Of a stretch of 25,635 nucleotides of DNA, positions 1-7,236 are shown piece after piece. This stretch comes from JAGPHI01 sp036641735. Lineage in GTDB: Bacteria; Bacillota; Clostridia; Oscillospirales; Ruminococcaceae. How positions within the stretch are numbered: the stretch's first letter is position 1; the number at the start of each line of letters is the position of its first letter. The stretch lies in the NCBI GenBank assembly GCA_036641735.1, contig JAVWEG010000031.1, positions 1 through 25,635 of the forward strand, in the 5' to 3' direction. Position numbers and translations under genes: made by a program. The notes under the pieces are model-generated. The model was not told where the DNA came from and made no database searches. It saw nothing but the letters and a program-made list of their open reading frames with translations.

Positions 1-558
1 CGCGCCTATCTGCACAAGGTCTACATATTCTTCAAATTCATCTATTTTATCCTCGCTCATAAGCTCGCTTACTATAGGTAGCCCTGTAATTTCACGAGCT
101 TTTACCATAGCCAAAATGCCCTCTGTACCCATACCCTGAAACGCATATGGTGAGGTGCGCGGCTTATATGCGCCGCCGCGCAGCATGCAAGCGCCTGCTG
201 CTTTTACAGCTTGCGCAAGCGGCACAAGAGGTGCTTCGCCCTCTACAGAGCAAGGGCCGCCGATTACTACTATCTTTTCTTTGCCGCCTACTTTTATGCC
301 GCCCACGTCTATAATGCTGTCGGCTTCGTGAAATAGGCGATTGGCTTTTTTATAAGGTGCTGCTACACGGGTAACGTCCTCTACATATGGGTTTGCACGC
401 ACGCGCTTTTCATCTACTATAGTAGTGTCGCCCACTAAGCCGAACACATTGTAATCTGTGCCGCGTATCAAAGTGACCGAAAGCCCCATTCCCTCAAATT
501 CAGCTATTATTTTTTTTATTTCCTCAGGCGGTGTGCCGCGCTTAGTACTAATTATCAT
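1..558 (-). CDS. aroF: 3-deoxy-7-phosphoheptulonate (DAHP) synthase, type I-beta, C-terminus cut by window edge
   Basis: The first committed step of the shikimate pathway: phosphoenolpyruvate plus erythrose 4-phosphate give DAHP. Reading the minus strand from 558 gives 186 codons without a stop before the window edge; the family is about 340 residues. Residues 1 to about 70 resemble the ferredoxin-like regulatory domain of Thermotoga-type enzymes, which is known to mediate feedback inhibition. The barrel then begins with GGPCSVE and LRGGAYKPRTSPYAFQG, the conserved substrate-binding segments. The start ATG lies inside the end of aroQ (11-nt overlap) with GGAG about 9 nt upstream, so translation is probably coupled. 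It is the last visible gene of the aromatic operon. The gene symbol is by family; aroG-type naming is equally possible. Confidence 0.93.
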   Translation of the reverse strand, partial: MIISTKRGTPPEEIKKIIAEFEGMGLSVTLIRGTDYNVFGLVGDTTIVDEKRVRANPYVEDVTRVAAPYKKANRLFHEADSIIDVGGIKVGGKEKIVVIGGPCSVEGEAPLVPLAQAVKAAGACMLRGGAYKPRTSPYAFQGMGTEGILAMVKAREITGLPIVSELMSEDKIDEFEEYVDLVQIGA

Positions 559-991
559 TATGCTTTTCTCCATTCATTATTGCTTTTATCGCGTTTACAT
601 ATCCCTCTTTGCCCTCGCCTATAAAATGATATTGACAGGCAAAACCGGCATATGATATCTGCCTAAATGCTTCTCGTTTACTTACATCGGATATATGTAC
701 CTCCGCGGCAGGCAGGCTTACCGCCTTTAGCGCATCTAATATTGCTATGCTTGTGTGCGTATATGCGGCAGGATTTATTACTATGCCGTCATATACATTT
801 CTTGCGTTTTGGATAGTATCCACTATATCGCCCTCGTGGTTAGACTGATAAAAGCTTACTTCAACTCCTAAATTTGCGGCTTCATCGCTAATATATTTAC
901 ACAGTCCGTCATAAGTGAGCGTACCGTAAATATCAGGCTCACGAATACCAAGCATATTAATATTAGGCCCGTTAATTATTAAGAGCTTCAT
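548..991 (-). CDS. aroQ: 3-dehydroquinate dehydratase, type II
   Basis: Converts 3-dehydroquinate to 3-dehydroshikimate. The 147-residue length is normal for the small type II enzymes, which form dodecamers and are unrelated to AroD. The N-terminal INGPNINMLGIREP segment carries the active-site loop arginine (R17) and the catalytic tyrosine (Y22). NPAAYTHTS and EVHISDV supply the substrate-binding asparagine and the catalytic histidine region. The start has AAGGAG 7 nt upstream, and this site lies within the last codons of aroE/K, with a 20-nt gene overlap. The stop overlaps the aroF start. These overlaps point to one polycistronic message with coupled translation. Confidence 0.96.
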   Translation of the reverse strand: MKLLIINGPNINMLGIREPDIYGTLTYDGLCKYISDEAANLGVEVSFYQSNHEGDIVDTIQNARNVYDGIVINPAAYTHTSIAILDALKAVSLPAAEVHISDVSKREAFRQISYAGFACQYHFIGEGKEGYVNAIKAIMNGEKHNDN

Positions 992-2222
992 CTATATTCT
1001 CCTTAATGTTAATAATTACATCTTCTATACTTTTAGTATTGTCAATGGATAAATCGGCTGCCTCGCTATATAATGGCGCACGCTGCTCATAAAGCTTAGC
1101 CAAAGCCTCTTCGCTTGACGAAAGCGGGCGCGCTCCTCCGATATCAAGAAAAGAAAGAGGGCGCTTAATGTATATTATAATACCGTTTTGCCGCAGTGCT
1201 TTTATATTATTGCCGTTTAATATACAGCCGCCACCTGTGGATATAACGCAATTGGTTTTTGCACTTGCCTTTTCTATTATCTCTGCTTCAAGCTTGCGAA
1301 AAACTTGTTCGTCATCTTGGGCAAATATATCTTTTATGCTTTTAGCGGCAGCTTTTTCTATTAAAGCATCAGTATCGATAAAAGTTTTGTTTAGCTGTAT
1401 GGCAAGCTTTTTACCTATTGTGGATTTGCCGCAGGAGGGCATACCTATGAGTACAATATTGCATAAACGTTTTTTTAATGTGCGCTGTGCTTTTGTAATG
1501 CAGCTGTCGTCTATACTAGTATCGCAAAACAGCTCTGCCGCCGCTTTTGCCTGTGCCGATAGCATTAAAAGCCCATTTGAGCTATTGATGCCTAATTTGC
1601 GTGCCATTGCCACAAGATTAGTTTCAAGCGGATTGTATACTACGTCAAGCACGGCTTGCAAATTTGGAAAAGCGCTTAAATCTATCGGCAAGGCATTGTT
1701 ATTGGGGTACATACCCACAGGCGAGGTGTTTATAATAATTTGCGTATCGGTGCGCTGCAAGGCTTCTTCGTAAGTAATGGCATTGTCACTTTTGCGGCGG
1801 CTTACAAGTATCTGCTCCTTTGCGCTATGCGCGGCAGCTACAGCCGATGCGGTTTTTTGTGTGCCGCCTGTACCTAAAAGCATTACAATTTTGTCTTTAA
1901 AATCTACATTGATATTTTGCGCAAGCATTTCAAATCCGTAAAAATCGGTGTTATAGCCTATAAGCTTGCCGTTTTTATTGACAATTGTATTTACAGCGCC
2001 TATTTTGCGTGCCTCTTGCGATAATTCATCACAATAAGGGATTACATCTTGCTTATATGGGATAGTGACATTAATGCCTTTAAAGTCTCGCTTTGTCATA
2101 AAAGCATCAAAATCTTCTTTGGTGGCAAGCTCGCAAAGCTCGTAAGCATAATCACCCATAAATGAATGAATTTCTTTGGAAAAGCTGTGCTTTAGTGAAG
2201 CACCTATCAGCCCGTATTGCAT
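972..2222 (-). CDS. aroE-aroK: Bifunctional shikimate dehydrogenase / shikimate kinase fusion
   Basis: A single 416-residue chain predicted to carry two consecutive shikimate-pathway steps: reduction of 3-dehydroshikimate with NADPH, then ATP-dependent phosphorylation of shikimate. Residues 1 to about 245 are an AroE domain, with SLKHSFS substrate loop, NVTIPYK with catalytic K57, NTDFYGF with D93, and a GTGGTQKT dinucleotide-binding loop. Residues about 253-416 are an AroK domain, with Walker A GMPSCGKST (260-268), FIDTD (D283, D285), FRKLE (R309), GGG (330-332) and a RAPLY segment. All key residues are present, so both halves should be active. An ATG six codons further upstream exists, but the start at 2222 has AGGAGG at good spacing, and AroE proteins begin with this YGLIG strand. 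It begins 2 nt after the aroC stop. Confidence 0.94.
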   Translation of the reverse strand: MQYGLIGASLKHSFSKEIHSFMGDYAYELCELATKEDFDAFMTKRDFKGINVTIPYKQDVIPYCDELSQEARKIGAVNTIVNKNGKLIGYNTDFYGFEMLAQNINVDFKDKIVMLLGTGGTQKTASAVAAAHSAKEQILVSRRKSDNAITYEEALQRTDTQIIINTSPVGMYPNNNALPIDLSAFPNLQAVLDVVYNPLETNLVAMARKLGINSSNGLLMLSAQAKAAAELFCDTSIDDSCITKAQRTLKKRLCNIVLIGMPSCGKSTIGKKLAIQLNKTFIDTDALIEKAAAKSIKDIFAQDDEQVFRKLEAEIIEKASAKTNCVISTGGGCILNGNNIKALRQNGIIIYIKRPLSFLDIGGARPLSSSEEALAKLYEQRAPLYSEAADLSIDNTKSIEDVIINIKENIDEALNN

Positions 2223-2224
2223 AT

Positions 2225-3328
2225 TTATCCCTCCTGCCACTTAGCGCCATAGGCGCGTGTGAGCAGCTCCGATAAAGCTATGGCACACATACTGTCTTGC
2301 ACTATGCGCGCGCGGTGCGCTACGCACGGATCGTGCCTGCCTGCTATTGCAAGCTTTGCATCTGCACGGTTTGTGTAATCAACGGTGCTTTGCTCTTTAT
2401 ATATGCTTGGCGTAGGCTTTATGGCAGTGCGCAGTATTATTGGCATACCGCTTGCTATGCCGCCTAATATGCCGCCGTTATGATTGGTTTTGGTAACTAT
2501 ATCATTATTTTGCATACAAAAAGCATCGTTTGCCTCACTGCCGCGCATATCGCTAAGTGCAAACCCACTGCCAAATTCAATGCCCTTTACTGCCGGAATA
2601 CTAAATAAAAGCTGTGAAAGCTCGCTTTCAAGCGATGAGAAAAATGGCTCACCAATGCCCGAAACATTGCCGATTATCGCTGTTTCAAGTACACCGCCTA
2701 CGCTGTCACCATCGGCTGCGGCAAGCTTAATTTTATCTTGCATTTGCAATGCTTTATCGTCGCTTATAGCGGCAAAGCTAAGTGAATTAAGCTTGTCTAT
2801 TTGCTTTGCAATATCAGCTTCAAAAAACGCAAAGAAATCGTCTTTAATGCCTGCACAGCGTGCAAGGTGCGTGCCTATTTTAATGCCGTATTGATTTAGC
2901 ATATCGGTAAATATGCTGCCTACAGCCACAATAGGCGCAGTAAGGCGGCCGCTGAAATGTCCGCCGCCGCGCATATCGGCATATCCGCTGTATTTTATAA
3001 GCGAAGTATAATCAGCGTGCGAGGGGCGCAATAGTGAAAGCGTTTTATCATAATCCGCACTTTTAGTATTGGTATTATCTATTACAAGGCATATCGCATT
3101 GCCTGTGCTGTGGCCATTGTATACACCTGATAAAATACGCACAATATCAGGCTCTTTGCGTGCTGTGGATATAGCGCCTACCGCGCGGCGCTTGTCCATT
3201 GCGGCGGCAATATGAGCTTCGTCTATCTTTACGCCTGCCGCAATCCCGTTAATTACAGCGCCGACAGCGGCTCCGTGGCTTTCACCGAATATTTCTATAT
3301 TTAGGGCTTTACCGTAGCTGTCACTCAT
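2225..3328 (-). CDS. aroC: Chorismate synthase
   Basis: Makes chorismate from 5-enolpyruvylshikimate 3-phosphate, using reduced FMN as a catalytic cofactor. At 367 residues it has the usual length. The family signatures are present: GESHG at 15-19, RPSHADYT followed by RGGGHFSGR in the middle, and GRHDPCVAHRARIV near the C-terminus. The start ATG overlaps the aroB stop as ATGA, so the two genes are translationally coupled. The enzyme before it in the pathway, AroA (EPSP synthase), is not in this window and must lie beyond the left edge or elsewhere. Confidence 0.97.
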   Translation of the reverse strand: MSDSYGKALNIEIFGESHGAAVGAVINGIAAGVKIDEAHIAAAMDKRRAVGAISTARKEPDIVRILSGVYNGHSTGNAICLVIDNTNTKSADYDKTLSLLRPSHADYTSLIKYSGYADMRGGGHFSGRLTAPIVAVGSIFTDMLNQYGIKIGTHLARCAGIKDDFFAFFEADIAKQIDKLNSLSFAAISDDKALQMQDKIKLAAADGDSVGGVLETAIIGNVSGIGEPFFSSLESELSQLLFSIPAVKGIEFGSGFALSDMRGSEANDAFCMQNNDIVTKTNHNGGILGGIASGMPIILRTAIKPTPSIYKEQSTVDYTNRADAKLAIAGRHDPCVAHRARIVQDSMCAIALSELLTRAYGAKWQEG

Positions 3329-4359
3329 CTTATGCCCTCCCCAATATATGCTTTTAGCTTTGCTAAAGGTACTTTACATAAATATGGTTTACATAAATCC
3401 TTAAGCTTTACGATGGTAATTTCATTTTCCGCGGCTTTTTTATCGTGCGCAATATAAGAGTAAATTTCTTCTGCATTATATTTAATATGAGATACAAGAC
3501 CGAGCTTTTTATATACATTACGCATACGGCGGCGCATAGCGCTGCTTTCCACCATAGGCAGCATACCGAGTGCGATACATTCGCCGTGATATAGACCGCC
3601 AAGCCCGTTTGCGCTCTCTATTGCGTGGCCTATGGTATGCCCAAAGTTTAATGTGGCGCGGATACCGCGCTCGCGCTCGTCCTGCTCCACTATATTCTTT
3701 TTTATCACAAGGCTGCGCCATAATATTTCTTCAAGGTAATCATTAATATCTTCTTCTTCAAATATCCGCCACAGCTCTTCATCTGCCAGCAAGCCTGCTT
3801 TTAGCGCTTCGGCAAGCCCATTTATAAAATGGCGCTTTGGTAAAGATACAAGCGTGTTTGGATCTATCACCACAAGCTCGGGCTGATAAAACGCACCTAT
3901 TATGTTTTTGGTGCCGTTAAGATTAACCGCCGTCTTGCCGCCGATAGATGAATCTATTTGAGATAATGAAGTGGTAGGTACATTAATAAACGAAATACCG
4001 CGCATATACATAGATGCGGCAAAGCCCGCAAGGTCACCTATCACACCGCCGCCAAGTGCCACAACAGCATCTTTACGGCTAAAGCTATGCGCCAAAAGCT
4101 CACTGCAAACGGTGTTAAGCCCTGCAAGGCTTTTAGTGCCTTCGCCTTGATTAAGGCACAGACAATACCCCTCTTTGCACTGGGCAAGGAGGGTATCGCT
4201 ATATGCGCAAGGTACGTTTTCGTCTGTTACTATCAATACCTTGCGGTTTAAATTACATAAGCTGCCCACATTTGCGAGTGAGCCGCGTTTAATTATTATA
4301 TCATAGCTTTGTATGCCGAGGTTCATTGTTAATTTCATCGAATTATTACCTACACTCAT
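3325..4359 (-). CDS. aroB: 3-dehydroquinate synthase
   Basis: Cyclises DAHP to 3-dehydroquinate, using NAD and a divalent metal. With the start at 4359 the protein is 344 residues, close to the family norm. Seen motifs are GGGVIGDLAGF (103-113) for NAD, SSIGGKT (137-143), and the metal ligands E184, H241 in NFGHTIGHA and H258 in YHGE. The open frame extends 49 codons further upstream, but that stretch is only pheA read in another frame. The chosen ATG overlaps the pheA stop (ATGA) and has AGGGG about 10 nt upstream. A second ATG at 4338 with a weaker GTAGG site is possible; it would remove seven residues that the fold does not need. Confidence 0.95.
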   Translation of the reverse strand: MSVGNNSMKLTMNLGIQSYDIIIKRGSLANVGSLCNLNRKVLIVTDENVPCAYSDTLLAQCKEGYCLCLNQGEGTKSLAGLNTVCSELLAHSFSRKDAVVALGGGVIGDLAGFAASMYMRGISFINVPTTSLSQIDSSIGGKTAVNLNGTKNIIGAFYQPELVVIDPNTLVSLPKRHFINGLAEALKAGLLADEELWRIFEEEDINDYLEEILWRSLVIKKNIVEQDERERGIRATLNFGHTIGHAIESANGLGGLYHGECIALGMLPMVESSAMRRRMRNVYKKLGLVSHIKYNAEEIYSYIAHDKKAAENEITIVKLKDLCKPYLCKVPLAKLKAYIGEGIR

Positions 4360-5417
4360 TTTTGATATACCCCTAAAATGCGCACTGTTTTGCATATAGA
4401 AGAAAGACTGCTTACTAGCTCGTTTGCTAATTTTGAGCTGCCTATTATCTCTGCGTAAAAATAATATTGCCAGGCAAGGTCGGGCATTGGTCGGCTTTTG
4501 ATACACTCAAGATTAAAGCCCATAGAGCCTATAGCTTCTACTACAGCGGCGAGTGAGCCTGCTTTGTGTTCTACTGTAAATAAAAGGCTGAAGCGATTGC
4601 CGTTTTGCAAGCGCTCCTTGCTTATTACAATAAAACGTGTGGTATTGTGTACACTTGTGTTAATATCCTTTGCCAATATGTCAAGCCCATATAAGGCGGC
4701 AGTTTCGGCAGAAGCGATTGCGCCTATGGTAATATCATTGCTGTCTGCCACATATTTTGCCGCTAAAGCAGTGTTTGGATACGGATAGGTTTTTACATTT
4801 AAGCTTTGCAAAAAACGTGAGCATTGGCTTATTGCCTGCGAATGAGAATACACCTTGTCTATATCGCTTAGCTTTGCGCCCTTTACAGAAAGTAGATTAT
4901 GCGTAACGGGCAAATCGTAAACATTCACTACGTTTAAGGCGCGCTCAAAGCATAAATCCAGCACCTCGGATACATCTCCTGCAAAGCTGTTTTCAAGCGG
5001 TAAAATGCCATATTTGGCTTTGCTCGTTTCTACAGCATCAAACACTTCTTTAAAGCTGAGTACGCTTAATGTCTGCGCAAAAGGGAATAACGCTTTTAGC
5101 GCAATATGGCTGAATGCACCATTTACACCTTGAAAAGCCACTACGTTTTCACATAATATTTGAGCTTGATATGCACGCGAAAGCGCCATATTATTGCGCA
5201 CAAAAGCATCGTATAGCGTGCGCAGGCTATCGTCACAAAGGGCATCTACATTGCGCTTTATCACTTCATCCTCGCGCGCAGTGTCGAGTACAGGCAAATC
5301 GTTTGCTTTTTTGTATTGAGCTATTTTGGCGGCTGTGTGCATACGCTGCTCAAATAAAACGCGCAGCTGCGCGTCTATATCGTTTATTTCAATGCGCGCG
5401 GCACTAAGCTCGTTCAT
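4356..5417 (-). CDS. pheA: Bifunctional chorismate mutase / prephenate dehydratase (P-protein)
   Basis: Turns chorismate into prephenate and then phenylpyruvate, the branch to phenylalanine. There are three domains in 353 residues. An AroQ-type chorismate mutase helical domain occupies about 1-85, a prephenate dehydratase domain about 92-265 with the TTRF catalytic motif, and a C-terminal ACT domain follows about 275-350 for phenylalanine sensing. In the ACT domain the usual ESRP reads KSRP and GALV reads GSLA, which may alter inhibitor binding, although lysine versions may be common in clostridial P-proteins. It is first in the operon, 51 nt from a strong -10 element, with AGGA 7 nt before the ATG. 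Confidence 0.96.
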   Translation of the reverse strand: MNELSAARIEINDIDAQLRVLFEQRMHTAAKIAQYKKANDLPVLDTAREDEVIKRNVDALCDDSLRTLYDAFVRNNMALSRAYQAQILCENVVAFQGVNGAFSHIALKALFPFAQTLSVLSFKEVFDAVETSKAKYGILPLENSFAGDVSEVLDLCFERALNVVNVYDLPVTHNLLSVKGAKLSDIDKVYSHSQAISQCSRFLQSLNVKTYPYPNTALAAKYVADSNDITIGAIASAETAALYGLDILAKDINTSVHNTTRFIVISKERLQNGNRFSLLFTVEHKAGSLAAVVEAIGSMGFNLECIKSRPMPDLAWQYYFYAEIIGSSKLANELVSSLSSICKTVRILGVYQK

Positions 5418-5467
5418 ATGTTGTCCTGCCTTTATACATTTTAATAAATATTATTATTGTAGCATAA

Positions 5468-5476
5468 ATTATAGCA
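5468..5476 (-). promoter_or_regulatory. Extended -10 promoter for the pheA-aro operon
   Basis: On the minus strand this reads TGC-TATAAT, a perfect extended -10. The -35 region about 17 nt upstream (ATGCAA) is poor, as is common with extended -10 promoters. Transcription would begin near 5461, leaving a leader of about 43 nt before pheA. That is too short for a typical riboswitch, and I see no attenuator hairpin in it. Confidence 0.6.
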
Positions 5477-5552
5477 CAAAAAACGATATATTGCATTGGT
5501 AATATTGACGGTATTTTACTTAAAAATAGCAGTGATTTATTACGGGGAAAGG

Positions 5553-5771
5553 TTAATTGCCAATATAAGTAAAGCGGCATACCTTTTCGCCGTTATGCTC
5601 TACAATTTCGTCCCACATAAAAGCAGGGCGCACCCAAATGCCGCGTTCACCGTATAAAGCGCGATAAACTACCATTTCTTCGCGAGTTTCGCTATGCTGT
5701 GCCACATATAAAAGCTCGTATTCGTTGCCCTTAAAGTGACGGTAAATGCCTTGTTTAAAATTATATTTCAT
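5553..5771 (-). CDS. DUF1653 domain protein
   Basis: A 72-residue protein that I recognise as the DUF1653 family from the pattern GIYRHFKGNEYELLYVAQHS, then VVYRALYG, then IWVRPAFMW. The family is small, soluble and widespread in bacteria, and its function is not established. There is no signal peptide and no membrane segment. It has a strong ribosome binding site (GGAGGTGGCAT before the ATG) and its own extended -10 promoter, so it is probably a single gene. It is divergent from the M23 peptidase gene and 135 nt upstream of pheA; nothing links it functionally to the aro genes. Confidence 0.88.
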   Translation of the reverse strand: MKYNFKQGIYRHFKGNEYELLYVAQHSETREEMVVYRALYGERGIWVRPAFMWDEIVEHNGEKVCRFTYIGN

Positions 5772-5791
5772 ATGCCACCTCCACGCTCTTC

Positions 5792-5800
5792 AGTATAGCA
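5792..5800 (-). promoter_or_regulatory. Extended -10 promoter for the DUF1653 gene
   Basis: The minus strand reads TGC-TATACT about 20 nt before the start codon, with no good -35. It lies back to back with the promoter of the divergent M23 gene, within an 89-nt intergenic stretch. Confidence 0.5.
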
Positions 5801-5815
5801 TATTGACGAAAATTG

Positions 5816-5824
5816 TGATATACT
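5816..5824 (+). promoter_or_regulatory. Extended -10 promoter for the first M23 peptidase gene
   Basis: The plus strand reads TGA-TATACT. A TTGACG at 5803-5808 is too close (10 nt) to serve as its -35. The start codon at 5861 follows an AAGGAG site at 5850-5855. Confidence 0.45.
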
Positions 5825-5860
5825 AATTACACTAAATAGCAATGTTATTAAGGAGCAAAA

Positions 5861-7123
5861 ATGAAAAAATTCTTTTTATGGATTTTATTGGTGCTAGTGA
5901 TGCTGGCACTTTTTATAGGCAGTGTGGTGGGATACGCGTATTTTACTACAGATGAAACAGTATTGCCCGATACGAAGGTGTCTTTAGGCGCAGAAGAGCT
6001 TTCTTTAAATGGCTACAGCTGGAGTACACCTGTGCTTGGAGGATTAACGTATAAGCATATAATTGCGTGTTCTACACTCGCTGTAGACAAGCTTTTGCTT
6101 AGCGAGGATGCAAAGCCTAAGCTTGCAATACCGAACGGATATAAAGTGAGCGTGAAAATTTCTGCGGACAATGAAGTGATATATAGCGGAGACGATATCG
6201 GATACACTGCATTTACATTGCCTAAAAACGGTGAATATATTTACGAAATACTTTTAGAAAAGGATATTGCGCCGCGTGAGGGATATGGCAGCTTTAATTA
6301 TAAAGCGCTTTACACTTTGGCGGCAGAGCCTAAAATTACATTGTCTACCGACAAAATAGAGCAGGGCGGCATAATTGCCGTAGTGGTGTCTAATATAATG
6401 AACGGCACTAAGCCCACTATAGAGACAAATCTCGGTATGGCAACTTTTACTGAAATTGCAGGGCAAATGGTAGCCTTTGTGCCTGTGTCGTATAATCGCG
6501 AAATTGGTGATTACGAGATAAATGTAAAATGCGGAGAACTCGAAAAAAATGCAATAGTAAAAGTGAAAGCACACGAATTTACGCGGCAGGATATGACAAT
6601 AGATGAAGGTATAAAGGACGATACAGCGGACTCTGCCGAGGCAAATGCCGAATATAGAAACAAGATTTTCCCGCTGTACAAAACAGCCGACGAAACAACG
6701 TATTGGAAAGGCTTATTTAAACAGCCTGTGTACGGAGAAATAACCACGCAATATGGATTGCGCAGATATATTAACGGCTCTAAAACACCGGAGCGGCACG
6801 GCGGCATTGATATTGCTGTGCCTGAGGGTACGCCTGTGCCTGCGCCAAACGCAGGGCGAGTAGTGTTTGCGCAGTTTATTAAGCTTACGGGCAATACTGT
6901 GGTTATTGAACACGGAGCAGGGGTAAAAAGCTATTTTTTCCATATGTCGGAGCTGAATGTAACGGAAAATCAAATGGTGGAGCAAGATGATATTATAGGT
7001 AAAGTAGGTACTACGGGATTTTCTACAGGGCCGCATTTACATTACGAAGTGAAGATAGGTAATCAGAGTATTAATCCTATGGATTTATTTAATGGTACAT
7101 CGGGAATTTATTTTGCAGGATAA
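5861..7123 (+). CDS. Membrane-anchored M23 (LytM-type) metallopeptidase
   Basis: A predicted zinc endopeptidase acting on peptidoglycan outside the cell. Residues 4-28 are a hydrophobic segment, either an uncleaved anchor or a signal peptide. Residues about 30-240 are a beta-rich extracellular region with no motif I recognise; the stretch around 155-235 resembles the Ig-like modules that precede some M23 domains. The C-terminal peptidase domain (about 285-410) has the complete active site: H313 and D317 in RHGGID, H361 in FFHMS and H392/H394 in HLH. The enzyme should therefore be active and not one of the degenerate activator types. AAGGAG stands 5 nt before the ATG. It might act in cell separation or sporulation, which the sequence does not settle. 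Confidence 0.9.
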   Translation: MKKFFLWILLVLVMLALFIGSVVGYAYFTTDETVLPDTKVSLGAEELSLNGYSWSTPVLGGLTYKHIIACSTLAVDKLLLSEDAKPKLAIPNGYKVSVKISADNEVIYSGDDIGYTAFTLPKNGEYIYEILLEKDIAPREGYGSFNYKALYTLAAEPKITLSTDKIEQGGIIAVVVSNIMNGTKPTIETNLGMATFTEIAGQMVAFVPVSYNREIGDYEINVKCGELEKNAIVKVKAHEFTRQDMTIDEGIKDDTADSAEANAEYRNKIFPLYKTADETTYWKGLFKQPVYGEITTQYGLRRYINGSKTPERHGGIDIAVPEGTPVPAPNAGRVVFAQFIKLTGNTVVIEHGAGVKSYFFHMSELNVTENQMVEQDDIIGKVGTTGFSTGPHLHYEVKIGNQSINPMDLFNGTSGIYFAG

Positions 7124-7172
7124 GTCATTTGCTATATCATACGTGATAATTTTGTGTTAATCATTCATTTGT

Positions 7173-7202
7173 TTGCCAAAAGTATGGGATATGATGTATA
7201 AT
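7173..7202 (+). promoter_or_regulatory. Promoter for the second M23 gene and tcdA
   Basis: TTGCCA (7173-7178), an 18-nt spacer, then a perfect TATAAT (7197-7202), followed 34 nt later by the TTG start. It lies in a 113-nt gap after the first M23 gene. That gap holds only a weak AT-rich hairpin near 7134-7150, so read-through from upstream is also possible. Confidence 0.6.
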
Positions 7203-7236
7203 AAGCAAAACAATTGCATTAAAGGGAAGTGAAAGC

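Noticed and set aside
1168..1773. 201-codon plus-strand open frame opposite aroE/K
   Set aside because: It is an antisense shadow of the fusion gene, whose motifs are certain. It has no ribosome binding site.
7134..7150. Small hairpin TATCA-TACG-TGATA after the first M23 gene
   Set aside because: It has only 5 AT-rich base pairs and a short T run, so it is too weak to call a terminator.
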